A stretch of DNA of 43,321 bases, from positions 1-43,321 of the forward strand of contig NZ_MVOC01000072.1 of the NCBI RefSeq assembly GCF_002043095.1, written 5' to 3'. How positions within the stretch are numbered: the first letter of the stretch is position 1; each line of letters starts with the position of its first letter. The translations under genes were made by a program, and so were the position numbers. This DNA is from Mycobacterium sp. AT1 (GTDB taxonomy: Bacteria > Actinomycetota > Actinomycetes > Mycobacteriales > Mycobacteriaceae). Below, in pieces: positions 1 to 7,455 of the stretch. The notes beneath the pieces were generated by a model. It saw only the letters and a program-made list of their open reading frames with translations, was not told where the DNA came from and did not search any database.

Positions 1-296
1 CCGTTGCCGGCCGGCAACGGGGTGACCTGCTGGCCATTCCAGTTGAACGGTTGATGGTCCTGACGGCCTTGGTCGACGCCGCGGTGCTGCCAGTCGACGG
101 GCCCCCGGTTGTCGTTGGGACCCCGGTTGTCGTTCGGGCGCCAGTTGTCGTGCTGGTCTTGCCCGCAGGGCGGCTGGCCCGGCGTGTTGCACTGGCCAGG
201 ATCGGCTGACGCCGTGCCGAGGCCGACGCCCAACAGCCCGCTCAGTCCGACTCCGGCGGCCAGCGTCGACGCGTACAGGGCCCGTTTGAAGGTCAT
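1..296 (-). CDS. Small secreted protein with NDNRGP repeats (partial, C-terminus off the left edge)
   Basis: Reading leftward from ATG at 296, the protein starts MTFKRALYASTLAAGVGLSG and continues through a hydrophobic stretch to an ASA-DP signal peptidase I site near residue 32. It is therefore probably exported. The mature part is polar and Asn/Asp/Arg/Gln-rich, has a CNTPGQPPCG cysteine pair, two adjacent NDNRGP repeats, and a DHQPFNWNGQQVTPLPAGNG segment that reaches the edge of the window. A purine-rich ribosome site (GGAGAGAA) lies just upstream of the ATG. I recognise it as a type of small mycobacterial secreted protein of unknown function; no enzymatic motif is visible. The stop codon is not in the window. 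Confidence 0.75.
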   Translation of the reverse strand, partial: MTFKRALYASTLAAGVGLSGLLGVGLGTASADPGQCNTPGQPPCGQDQHDNWRPNDNRGPNDNRGPVDWQHRGVDQGRQDHQPFNWNGQQVTPLPAGN

Positions 297-428
297 CAGA
301 TTCTCTCCACTCTCAGTCGTCTCCACGAGGCGAATTCGCCACGCCGACGCGACGTTAGGGAGCCCACATGGGCGCCCGCCCTGGGGACGATTTGCGCCCG
401 CTGTGCGTCCGGTAACGGTTGAACCTCT

Positions 429-451
429 GTTGCGTACGTGACTGACGCAAC
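429..451. repeat. Inverted repeat GTTGCGT-N9-ACGCAAC
   Basis: Perfect 7-bp arms at 429-435 and 445-451 with a 9-nt centre. It lies 130-155 nt upstream of the leftward secreted-protein gene. It could be a regulator-binding site; no regulator can be named. Confidence 0.35.
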
Positions 452-645
452 CCGTGTGACGAACGAGGCGCTTCGCTCATCGGCTAGGGCGTCGCCGACA
501 CGCCCGACATGCGATGACCAGGGAAATTCTCAGTAATCGGACCGCCCCAGATGACGTCTCGGCCGACACGTCGTCGCCGTACCCCGATCGACGGGGCCGG
601 TGAACCGCTGAAAACCCCCCCTATGCAGGCACGACGGCGTTTTCA

Positions 646-666
646 GCTAGCTCTGCCCGAGCTAGC
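646..666. repeat. Inverted repeat GCTAGCTC-N5-GAGCTAGC
   Basis: Perfect 8-bp arms at 646-653 and 659-666 around TGCCC, about 185 nt upstream of mihF. As RNA it forms a stable stem-loop; as DNA it could be an operator. It is not followed by a T-run, so it is not a typical intrinsic terminator. Confidence 0.4.
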
Positions 667-780
667 CCAAGAGGATCGCGATTTTGGGCGGATGGCCCTA
701 CACGCTGCGCTTTTGACCCCGGAAAGCGGGGGGTGGGGTTAGCTTTCGTCAGCGGCCGTGGGTACGGTCGTCGTCGCTGG

Positions 781-796
781 CTGGTTCTCCAACCAG
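781..796. repeat. Short hairpin CTGGTT-CTCC-AACCAG before mihF
   Basis: Six-bp arms with a 4-nt loop, ending 55 nt before the mihF start. It would fold in the mihF leader RNA if transcription begins upstream of it. The role is unknown. Confidence 0.3.
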
Positions 797-851
797 TCAA
801 GACACAAGATGATGATGGCCAGTTCAAAGATGGCGAGAGACGGAGGAACCC

Positions 852-1175
852 GTGGCCCTTCCCCAGTTGACCGACGAACAGCGCGCGGCAGCGTTGGAGA
901 AGGCTGCCGCCGCACGTCGAGCGCGAGCTGAATTGAAGGATCGACTCAAGCGTGGCGGCACCAACCTCAAGCAGGTCCTCAAGGACGCTGAGAGCGACGA
1001 GGTCTTGGGCAAGATGAAGGTTTCCGCGTTGCTCGAAGCGTTGCCGAAGGTTGGCAAGGTCAAGGCACAGGAAATCATGACCGAGCTCGAGATCGCACCC
1101 ACCCGCCGTTTGCGCGGTCTGGGCGATCGTCAGCGCAAGGCCCTGCTGGAAAAGTTCGACTTCACGGCAGATTAG
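852..1175 (+). CDS. mihF: Mycobacterial integration host factor mIHF
   Basis: This 107-residue basic protein is almost colinear with the family known from M. tuberculosis Rv1388. An N-terminal helix rich in Ala/Arg (LTDEQRAAALEKAAAARRAR) is followed by a helix-two-turn-helix core containing LPKVGKVKAQEIMTELEIA and GLGDRQRKALLEKF. The family is a nucleoid-associated DNA-binding and bending protein needed for viability and for phage L5 integration; it is unrelated in fold to E. coli IHF. The GTG start at 852 has a strong GGAGGA site at 843-848. It overlaps the next gene by one base, so it heads the gmk-rpoZ-coaBC unit. The long leader upstream suggests regulated expression, which is inference. 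Confidence 0.95.
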   Translation: MALPQLTDEQRAAALEKAAAARRARAELKDRLKRGGTNLKQVLKDAESDEVLGKMKVSALLEALPKVGKVKAQEIMTELEIAPTRRLRGLGDRQRKALLEKFDFTAD

Positions 1176-1774
1176 TGCCGGCGAAGGACCGGTCGGCGGT
1201 TGCGATGAGTCGAGTCGTGGTGCTGTCCGGTCCTTCGGCCGTCGGCAAGTCGACGGTGGTTCGGTGCCTGCGAGAGCGGGTGCCGGACCTGTACTTCAGC
1301 GTTTCGGCGACCACCAGGTCGCCACGGCCCGGCGAAGTCGACGGAATCGATTACAGGTTCCTCACCGCCCAGCATTTTCAGCAGTTGATCGACGACGGTG
1401 CGCTTCTGGAGTGGGCCGAGATTCACCGCGGGCTGCACCGATCCGGAACGCCCGCAGAACCCGTCCGAGCGGCCGCCCGAGCTGGACGTCCCGTCCTGAT
1501 CGAGGTCGACCTCGCAGGCGCCCAGGCCGTAAAGGCCGCCATGCCGGAGGCCCTGTCGGTGTTCCTGGCCCCCCCAAGTTGGGAGGCGCTGGAGTCCCGA
1601 CTGGTAGGCCGCGGCACCGAAAGCCCCGAGGTGAGAGAGCGCAGACTCGCCACCGCACGGGACGAACTCGCCGCCCAAGATGAGTTCGACGTGGTCGTCG
1701 TCAACGAGCAATTGGAATTTGCCTGTTCAGAATTGGTATCCTTGCTGATGGGCCACACGCCGGATCCGGCGTGA
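1175..1774 (+). CDS. gmk: Guanylate kinase
   Basis: It phosphorylates GMP to GDP with ATP in the cytoplasm, feeding GTP/dGTP synthesis. The P-loop GPSAVGKST lies near residues 19-27, followed by the GMP-binding SVSATTRSPRPGEVDGIDY block and the lid/R-rich region (GRGTESPEVRERRLATARDEL). Length (199 aa) fits the family. The start chosen is GTG 1175, overlapping the last base of the mihF stop; an in-frame ATG at 1205 (giving MSRVVVLSG) is an alternative, because neither has a clear ribosome site. The position between mihF and rpoZ is the usual actinobacterial arrangement. Confidence 0.95.
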   Translation: MPAKDRSAVAMSRVVVLSGPSAVGKSTVVRCLRERVPDLYFSVSATTRSPRPGEVDGIDYRFLTAQHFQQLIDDGALLEWAEIHRGLHRSGTPAEPVRAAARAGRPVLIEVDLAGAQAVKAAMPEALSVFLAPPSWEALESRLVGRGTESPEVRERRLATARDELAAQDEFDVVVVNEQLEFACSELVSLLMGHTPDPA

Positions 1775-1824
1775 CCGATCAGCAGACAGCTCGGCCCCCA
1801 GCGAAAACGCCAGGAGATAACTTC

Positions 1825-2121
1825 GTGACAACCCCTGTCGAGAGCTTCGACTCCGACGCCGCCAACGCCTATGACACGCCGCTGGGCATCACCAACCCGC
1901 CGATCGACGAGTTGCTGTCCCGCGCGTCCAGCAAATACGCGCTGGTGATCTACGCCGCCAAGCGAGCGCGCCAGATCAACGATTACTACAACCAGTTGGG
2001 CGACGGCATCCTCGAATACGTCGGTCCGCTCGTCGAGCCGGGCCTGCAGGAGAAGCCGCTGTCGATCGCGATGCGCGAGATTCACGGTGACCTCCTCGAG
2101 CACACCGAGGGCGAACACTAA
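1825..2121 (+). CDS. rpoZ: RNA polymerase omega subunit
   Basis: The omega subunit helps assemble and stabilise RNA polymerase by wrapping the beta-prime tail. The conserved core YDTPLGITNPPIDELLSRAS and KYALVIYAAKRARQINDYYN is intact, and the tail EKPLSIAMREIHGDLLEHTE is typical of mycobacteria. I chose GTG 1825 (98 aa, VTTPVESF) because AGGAGA at 1812-1817 sits 7 nt upstream. An upstream in-frame GTG at 1771, overlapping the gmk stop, would give 116 aa but has no clear ribosome site. It is translated in the gmk-rpoZ-coaBC unit; coaBC follows after 14 nt. Confidence 0.93.
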   Translation: MTTPVESFDSDAANAYDTPLGITNPPIDELLSRASSKYALVIYAAKRARQINDYYNQLGDGILEYVGPLVEPGLQEKPLSIAMREIHGDLLEHTEGEH

Positions 2122-2135
2122 GACCCGGCTTCGAC

Positions 2136-3392
2136 ATGACCGAGCGCAAACGGGTCGTCGTGGGCGTCGCAGGCGGCATTGCCGCCTACAAGGCGTGCAC
2201 GGTGGTCCGTCAGCTCGCCGAAGCAGGGCACTCCGTTCGGGTGGTTCCCACCGAATCTGCCCTGCGTTTCGTCGGTGCCGCCACCTTCGAAGCGCTCTCC
2301 GGCCAACCGGTCCGGACGGGCGTCTTCGAAGACGTCGACCAAGTTCCGCACGTCCGCATCGGCCAGGAGGCTGACCTGGTGGTCGTCGCACCGGCGACCG
2401 CGGATCTGCTGGCCCGTGCGGTCTCGGGACGCGCCGACGACCTCCTCACCGCAACGCTGCTGACCGCGCGATGTCCCGTGGTCTTCGCCCCCGCGATGCA
2501 CACCGAGATGTGGTTCCATCCGGCGACGGTTCAGAACGTCGAGACCTTGCGCCGCCGCGGGAACGTGGTCCTCGAACCGGCGTCCGGCCGACTCACCGGC
2601 TCCGACAGCGGCGCAGGCCGCCTCCCCGAGCCGGAGGAGATCACCACTTTGGCCCAACTGCTGCTCGATCGGCCCGACGCGCTGCCCTTCGATCTGTCGG
2701 GGGTGAAGGTGCTCGTCACCGCGGGCGGCACCCGTGAACCCCTCGACCCGGTGCGGTTCATCGGCAACCGGAGCTCGGGCAAGCAGGGCTACGCCGTGGC
2801 TCGGGTAGCCGCTCAGCGCGGTGCCGACGTCACCCTGATCGCGGGCAACACCGCCGGGCTCGCCGACCCCGCGGGCGTCAACGTCGTACACATCGGTTCG
2901 GCCCACCAACTGCAGGACGCGGTGTCCAAGCACGCACCCGACGCCCACGTCCTCGTGATGGCCGCGGCCGTCGCCGACTTCCGGCCCACCCACGTCGCGA
3001 CCAGCAAGATCAAGAAGTCCCACGACCCGAACGCCGCGTCGGCACCCTCCATCGAACTCACCAGGACCGAGGACGTGCTCGCGGGCACCGTCAGAGCCCG
3101 TGCCGACGGTCAGCTGCCCAACATGCGCGCCATCGTCGGATTCGCCGCCGAGACGGGTGACGCCAACGGCGACGTGCTGTTCCATGCGCGCGCGAAATTG
3201 CAGCGCAAGGGCTGTGACCTCCTCGTCGTCAACGCCGTCGGCGAGGGCAAGGCATTCGAGGTCGACAACAACGACGGGTGGCTCCTGGCGGCTGACGGCA
3301 ACGACGTCGCGCTGGAGCACGGTTCGAAGACGTTGATGTCTAGCCGTATCGTGGACGCGATCGCTGCGTTCCTTGGAAGCCGTGCGGAGTGA
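2136..3392 (+). CDS. coaBC: Bifunctional CoaBC: phosphopantothenoylcysteine decarboxylase / phosphopantothenate-cysteine ligase
   Basis: It makes 4'-phosphopantetheine for coenzyme A: the CoaB half joins cysteine to phosphopantothenate using CTP, and the FMN-dependent CoaC half decarboxylates the product. CoaC is residues 1 to about 185, with GGIAAYKA, APATADLLARAV and the PAMHTEMW clamp. CoaB is about 186 to 418, with VLVTAGGTREPLDPVRFIGN, the NRSSGKQG nucleotide motif and the KIKK loop. Length (418 aa) matches the fused mycobacterial enzyme. The flap segment reads LTGSDSGAGRLPEPEE, without the cysteine found at this place in the E. coli protein. ATG 2136 follows rpoZ closely. Confidence 0.96.
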   Translation: MTERKRVVVGVAGGIAAYKACTVVRQLAEAGHSVRVVPTESALRFVGAATFEALSGQPVRTGVFEDVDQVPHVRIGQEADLVVVAPATADLLARAVSGRADDLLTATLLTARCPVVFAPAMHTEMWFHPATVQNVETLRRRGNVVLEPASGRLTGSDSGAGRLPEPEEITTLAQLLLDRPDALPFDLSGVKVLVTAGGTREPLDPVRFIGNRSSGKQGYAVARVAAQRGADVTLIAGNTAGLADPAGVNVVHIGSAHQLQDAVSKHAPDAHVLVMAAAVADFRPTHVATSKIKKSHDPNAASAPSIELTRTEDVLAGTVRARADGQLPNMRAIVGFAAETGDANGDVLFHARAKLQRKGCDLLVVNAVGEGKAFEVDNNDGWLLAADGNDVALEHGSKTLMSSRIVDAIAAFLGSRAE

Positions 3393-3497
3393 CGGGCTCG
3401 ACAGCAACACCCTGCGCGTAAGGGTTGCGGCCCGCCGGGACGCACGCTTGGCTGCAGCAAGGCACGGAGCCGCCCCGGCGGCGACATCGGGTATCGA

Positions 3498-3503
3498 TAT
3501 GAT
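3498..3503 (+). promoter_or_regulatory. Probable -10 box of metK (TATGAT)
   Basis: TATGAT is close to the mycobacterial -10 consensus and lies 33 nt before the metK start, implying a leader of about 27 nt that includes the ribosome site at 3521-3529. No clear -35 hexamer is present, which is common in mycobacteria. No SAM riboswitch fold was recognised in the 144-nt gap. Confidence 0.45.
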
Positions 3504-3536
3504 TCGCACAACTAAGCTTTAGAAGGGGATGACATC

Positions 3537-4745
3537 GTGAGCAAAGGTCGGCTGTTTACCAGTGAGTCGGTAACAGAGGGGCACCCCGACAAGATCTGCG
3601 ACGCCATCAGCGACTCGGTGCTCGACGCACTGCTGGCGCAGGATCCGAAGTCGCGGGTCGCGGTGGAGACCCTGGTGACCACCGGTCAGGTGCACGTCGT
3701 CGGTGAGGTCACCACGACGGCCAAGGAAGCGTTCGCCGACATCCCGAAGACGGTCCGTGAGCGAATCCTCGAGATCGGTTACGACTCGTCCGACAAGGGC
3801 TTCGACGGCGAGACCTGTGGCGTGAACATCGGAATCGGCGCGCAGTCGCCCGACATCGCGATGGGCGTCGACACCGCGCACGAGGCGCGCGTCGAAGGCG
3901 CGGGCGACCCGCTGGACGCCCAGGGCGCCGGCGACCAGGGACTCATGTTCGGCTACGCCATCAGGGACACGCCCGAGCTGATGCCGCTGCCGATTGCGAT
4001 CGCGCACCGCCTCGCCCGCAGGCTCACCGAGGTCCGCAAGAGCGGCGTGCTCGACTACCTGCGGCCCGACGGCAAGACCCAGGTCACCGTGCAGTACGAC
4101 GGCAACACGCCGGTCCGGCTGGACACCGTCGTGCTGTCCACCCAGCACGCCGACGGCGTCGACCTCGAGGGTGGCCTGACCCCGGACATCCGCGAGAAGG
4201 TCGTCAACACCGTCCTGGCCGACCTGAACCACGACACGATGGACACCTCCGACTACCGGCTGCTGGTCAACCCGACCGGCAAGTTCGTGCTCGGCGGCCC
4301 GATGGGCGACGCGGGTCTGACCGGACGCAAGATCATCGTCGACACCTACGGCGGCTGGGCCCGCCACGGTGGCGGCGCGTTCTCCGGCAAGGATCCGTCG
4401 AAGGTGGACCGTTCCGCGGCGTACGCGATGCGCTGGGTGGCCAAGAACGTCGTCGCGGCCGGCCTGGCCGAGCGCGTCGAGGTTCAGGTCGCCTACGCGA
4501 TCGGCAAGGCCGCCCCCGTCGGTCTCTTCGTCGAGACGTTCGGCTCCGAGACCGTCGACCCGGCCCGCATCGAGAAGGCCATCACCTCGGTCTTCGATCT
4601 GCGCCCCGGTGCGATCGTCCGCGACCTGGACCTGCTGCGCCCCATCTACGCGCCGACGGCGGCCTACGGTCACTTCGGCCGCACCGACGTCGACCTGCCG
4701 TGGGAGCGGACGGACAAGGTCGAGGAGCTCAAGGCTTCCGTTTAG
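3537..4745 (+). CDS. metK: S-adenosylmethionine synthetase
   Basis: It forms S-adenosylmethionine from methionine and ATP, the methyl donor of the cell. Signature blocks are GHPDKICDAISDSVLDALLA near residue 16, GAGDQGLMFGYA near 127, the P-loop-like GGAFSGKDPSKVDRSAAY near 280 and a C-terminal DLPWERTD. Length (402 aa) is normal. The GTG start at 3537 is supported by AGAAGGGGA at 3521-3529 and the expected MSKGRLFTSESVTEGHPDK start. It ends the conserved block and is followed by a strong terminator hairpin. Confidence 0.97.
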   Translation: MSKGRLFTSESVTEGHPDKICDAISDSVLDALLAQDPKSRVAVETLVTTGQVHVVGEVTTTAKEAFADIPKTVRERILEIGYDSSDKGFDGETCGVNIGIGAQSPDIAMGVDTAHEARVEGAGDPLDAQGAGDQGLMFGYAIRDTPELMPLPIAIAHRLARRLTEVRKSGVLDYLRPDGKTQVTVQYDGNTPVRLDTVVLSTQHADGVDLEGGLTPDIREKVVNTVLADLNHDTMDTSDYRLLVNPTGKFVLGGPMGDAGLTGRKIIVDTYGGWARHGGGAFSGKDPSKVDRSAAYAMRWVAKNVVAAGLAERVEVQVAYAIGKAAPVGLFVETFGSETVDPARIEKAITSVFDLRPGAIVRDLDLLRPIYAPTAAYGHFGRTDVDLPWERTDKVEELKASV

Positions 4746-4760
4746 CCTGCCGAACAGACA

Positions 4761-4797
4761 CAAAGGGCCCTGAATCCTCGCGATTCAGGGCCCTTTG
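4761..4797 (+). terminator. Strong bidirectional-looking terminator hairpin after metK
   Basis: Perfect 16-bp inverted repeat: CAAAGGGCCCTGAATC at 4761-4776 and its complement at 4782-4797, with the 5-nt loop CTCGC. It begins 15 nt after the metK stop. The right arm ends in CCCTTTG, so only a short T tract follows. It is the clearest intrinsic-terminator-like structure in the window, and separates the conserved block from the accessory genes. Confidence 0.8.
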
Positions 4798-4854
4798 CGT
4801 CTGGTCGCGCGGGTCGGGTGGGCGCGAGGCGACGCAATCCAGCAGGATGGCCTG

Positions 4855-5868
4855 ATGGATCACGTCACCTTCGTGCCAACCGTCGACCAGCTCGCCTACA
4901 CCTTCGGCGGCGCCGCGCCGGTGATGCGGATCAAGCCGGGGACCGCGCTGACCCTGTGGACCGAGGACGCGTACGGCGGCCGCATCACCAGCAGGGACGA
5001 CGTCGCCACCACGGCACTGGACACCGAGGACCTCAACCCCCAGACGGGGCCGTTCTGGATCGAGGGCGCCGCGCCTGGGGACACCCTGGCGGTGCACCTG
5101 GTCGACCTGACGCCCGCCCGCACCTGGGGCGCGTCGACCCTGATTCCGTTCTTCGGTGGCCTGACCAGCATTCCGGCCAGCCCGACGCTGCAGGACCCGT
5201 TGGACGAGCGCACGTACATCTACGACTATGACGCGGGCACCGAGACGCTCGGGTTCTCGGCGCTGGCGAGTGACTTTCAGCTGCGCCTGCCCTCGAACCC
5301 GATGCTCGGCACGGTCGGCGTCGCGCCGGCGCGGCGTGAGGTGCGGACGTCGCTGGTGCCCGACTACTTCGGCGGCAACATGGACAGCCCCGAAATGGCC
5401 GCCGGCGCAACGTGTTATCTGAGGGTCAACGTCGACGGGGCGTTGTTCTCCATCGGTGACGGGCACTACCGGCAGGGTGAAGGCGAGTCGTGCGGGACCG
5501 CGGTGGAGGGCGCGATGCACGTGACCGCCATCGTCGACCTGATCAAGGGCGGCGGGCCGGCCTGGCCGCGAGTCGAGACCGACACCCACCTGATGTGCAT
5601 CGGCTCCGGACGCCCACTCGAGGAGGCCTGGCGGGCGGGCCAGGTCGAAATGGTCGGTTGGCTCGGCGAGCTGTACGGCCTCGACCGTCTAGACGCCTAC
5701 CAGTTGCTGAGTCAGATCTCGGAGGTGCCGATCGCGAACGTGGTCGACACCAACTACAGCGCAGTGACCAAGGTCGACAAGCGACTGCTGCCGATCGCCC
5801 CCGCCTTCGGCGGCATCCACGACGAAATGCGCAGGGCTGCAAAGTCTCTGGGCTCGATCTCTTACTGA
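4855..5868 (+). CDS. Acetamidase/formamidase family amidohydrolase
   Basis: The 337-residue protein belongs to the FmdA/AmdA family, which hydrolyses short amides such as formamide or acetamide to ammonia and the acid. Visible family features are TLWTEDAYGG, GPFWIEGAAPGDTLAVHLVD, FGGNMDSPEMAAGATCYLRV, GDGHYRQGEGESCGTAVEG and the C-terminal DANVVDTNYS-like segment IANVVDTNYSAV. It is cytoplasmic, with no signal peptide. ATG 4855 was chosen because longer starts fall inside the metK terminator. The true substrate cannot be told from sequence. An SDR gene follows after 10 nt in the same direction, so the two are probably co-transcribed. Confidence 0.85.
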   Translation: MDHVTFVPTVDQLAYTFGGAAPVMRIKPGTALTLWTEDAYGGRITSRDDVATTALDTEDLNPQTGPFWIEGAAPGDTLAVHLVDLTPARTWGASTLIPFFGGLTSIPASPTLQDPLDERTYIYDYDAGTETLGFSALASDFQLRLPSNPMLGTVGVAPARREVRTSLVPDYFGGNMDSPEMAAGATCYLRVNVDGALFSIGDGHYRQGEGESCGTAVEGAMHVTAIVDLIKGGGPAWPRVETDTHLMCIGSGRPLEEAWRAGQVEMVGWLGELYGLDRLDAYQLLSQISEVPIANVVDTNYSAVTKVDKRLLPIAPAFGGIHDEMRRAAKSLGSISY

Positions 5869-5878
5869 GGGGACATCC

Positions 5879-6616
5879 ATGGAACTCGGACTGACAGGCA
5901 AGCGCTTCCTCGTCACGGGAGGCACCAGGGGTATCGGCAGGGCGGTGGTCGACGGACTGCTGGCCGAGGGTGCGGCCGTGGCGTACTGCGCCCGGACTGT
6001 CGAAGCGGGGGCGGGCGCCGAGTCGGCGATCGGCACGGCGGTGGACGTGGGCGACGCCGCAGCGCTGAAGGCGTGGGTGGACGACAGCGCCGCTGCCCTC
6101 GGCGGGATCGACGGCGTGGTGGCCAACGTCAGCGCGCTCGCCATCGCCGACAGTCCGGAGAACTGGCGCACCAGCTTCGACGTCGACCTGATGGGCACCA
6201 TCGGCCTGGTGGAAGCGGCACTGCCGCATCTACTCTCTGCCGACGCGGGTTCGATCGTGACGATCTCGAGTGTCTCCGGGCGCGAAATCGACTTCGCCTC
6301 GGGCCCCTACGGCACGATGAAGGCCGCCATCATCCACTACACGCAGGGCCTCGCGTTCAACCTCGCAGGCAAGGGAGTGCGGGCCAACACGGTCAGCCCC
6401 GGCAACACGTACTTTCCCGGCGGCGTGTGGCCGTCGATCGAGGAGAACGATCCCGAGCTCTTCGCGACGGCCCTCGCGCTCAATCCGACGGGCCGGATGG
6501 CGACCCCGCAGGAGGTCGCCAATGCCGTTGTCTTCCTTAGCAGTTCGGCAGCCAGCTTCGTCACGGGCACCAACCTCGTCGTCGACGGCGCACTGACGCG
6601 CGGCGTGCAGTTCTAG
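5879..6616 (+). CDS. Short-chain dehydrogenase/reductase (FabG-like)
   Basis: A 245-residue classical SDR. The nucleotide-binding TGGTRGIG lies at residues 13-20, the catalytic Ser is in SSVSG, and the Tyr/Lys pair is in YGTMK. The C-terminal FVTGTNLVVDGAL is typical of FabG-like enzymes. It should oxidise or reduce a hydroxyl/keto substrate with NAD(P)(H); the substrate is unknown. ATG 5879 has GAGGGG 7 nt upstream. It is paired with the amidase gene upstream. Its stop codon overlaps the stop of the convergent SDR gene by 3 bases, so no terminator fits between them. Confidence 0.88.
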   Translation: MELGLTGKRFLVTGGTRGIGRAVVDGLLAEGAAVAYCARTVEAGAGAESAIGTAVDVGDAAALKAWVDDSAAALGGIDGVVANVSALAIADSPENWRTSFDVDLMGTIGLVEAALPHLLSADAGSIVTISSVSGREIDFASGPYGTMKAAIIHYTQGLAFNLAGKGVRANTVSPGNTYFPGGVWPSIEENDPELFATALALNPTGRMATPQEVANAVVFLSSSAASFVTGTNLVVDGALTRGVQF

Positions 6617-7455
6617 CGGTCGGTCGACTCCTCGAAGTCGGTGGAGAGAGCCAGTTCGCGCTGCGCCTCCAGTTGGACGAGGCGGCCGGTCAGCGATTTG
6701 GTGATCTGCTCGTAGCTGTCGCTACCCAGGGCCAGGCGTAGTGGGGCGGGTTCGCGGTCGACCGAGGCGATGACGGCCGCGACGATCTTCGCTGGGTCCC
6801 CGATGGGGAGCTGGGAGGTGTCGTCGACGATGTCGTTGAGGCGGCGGGAGGGTGACGCGTCGTAGTCCGCGACGCGGTGTCCCACGACAGCGCTGCGGTG
6901 GCGGAAGCCGGTGCGCGCGCTGCCGGGTTCGACGATGGTGCAGCCGATCCCGAACACGGCTACCTCCTGCGCGACGGTCTCCACGAACCCTTCGACCCCC
7001 CACTTGGTCGCGTGGTAGAGCGAACTGCCGGGGATGGCGACTTGGCCTCCGAGACTTGATATTTGGAGGATTCTGCCACCGCCTTGCGCGCGCAGGCGCG
7101 GTAGCGCGGCTCGCAGGAGGTGGATCGGCCCCAGGAGATTCGTGTCGACCTGGTGGCGGATCTGGTCATCGGTGACCTCTTCGGCGGCCCCCAGTAGTCC
7201 GTAGCCGGCATTGCTGACCACCACGTCGACGCGGCCAACCGCTGCCCAGGCTGCGTCGACGGTCGTCTTGATCGCGGCGACGTCGGTCATGTCGAGTACC
7301 CCGAGCCACAAGCGATCACCGTGCCGCGCCGTAAGATCGGCGACCGCAGAAGGCGTCCGGACGGTTCCTGCGACACGATCGCCTGCCGTCAGCAGCTGTT
7401 CGGTCATCTCGCGGCCGAAGCCGCTGCTGATGCCGGTGATGAACCACGTCCTCAC
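6613..7455 (-). CDS. Short-chain dehydrogenase/reductase
   Basis: A 280-residue SDR, read leftward. TGISSGFG at residues 7-14 is the cofactor loop, SNAGYG the NAG motif, ISSLGG holds the catalytic Ser and YHATK the Tyr/Lys pair. The cofactor loop and the C-terminal extension (about 30 residues beyond the usual core) place it with the oxidoreductases of the SSGFG type rather than FabG. Its ATG overlaps the stop of the amidohydrolase gene by 4 bases, so the two form one operon. The substrate is unknown; the neighbouring amidohydrolase suggests a shared catabolic route, which is inference. Confidence 0.88.
   Translation of the reverse strand: MRTWFITGISSGFGREMTEQLLTAGDRVAGTVRTPSAVADLTARHGDRLWLGVLDMTDVAAIKTTVDAAWAAVGRVDVVVSNAGYGLLGAAEEVTDDQIRHQVDTNLLGPIHLLRAALPRLRAQGGGRILQISSLGGQVAIPGSSLYHATKWGVEGFVETVAQEVAVFGIGCTIVEPGSARTGFRHRSAVVGHRVADYDASPSRRLNDIVDDTSQLPIGDPAKIVAAVIASVDREPAPLRLALGSDSYEQITKSLTGRLVQLEAQRELALSTDFEESTDR

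Larger units (their letters stand above)
297..851. other. Long intergenic region with small inverted repeats
   Basis: This 555-nt gap separates the leftward secreted-protein gene from mihF. The short reading frames inside it have no recognisable product and no convincing ribosome site, so I treat it as non-coding. It holds at least three short inverted repeats (429-451, 646-666, 781-796) and a CCCCG/CGGGG hairpin near 718-732. It must contain the promoters of both flanking genes, but I cannot place them. A long leader or a small RNA upstream of mihF is possible and unproven. Confidence 0.5.

Noticed and set aside
109..742. Short rightward frames at 109-441 and 551-742
   Set aside because: The first is antisense to the secreted-protein gene and its upstream region; the second has no ribosome site or recognisable sequence.
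2118..3509. Long minus-strand open frame opposite coaBC
   Set aside because: Its composition (Val/Gly/Asp/Arg-rich, no motif) fits an antisense shadow; coaBC is unambiguous.
3393..3536. SAM riboswitch before metK
   Set aside because: Only a short GCCGCC/GGCGGC palindrome (3469-3482) and a -10 box are visible; no known SAM-element core was recognised.
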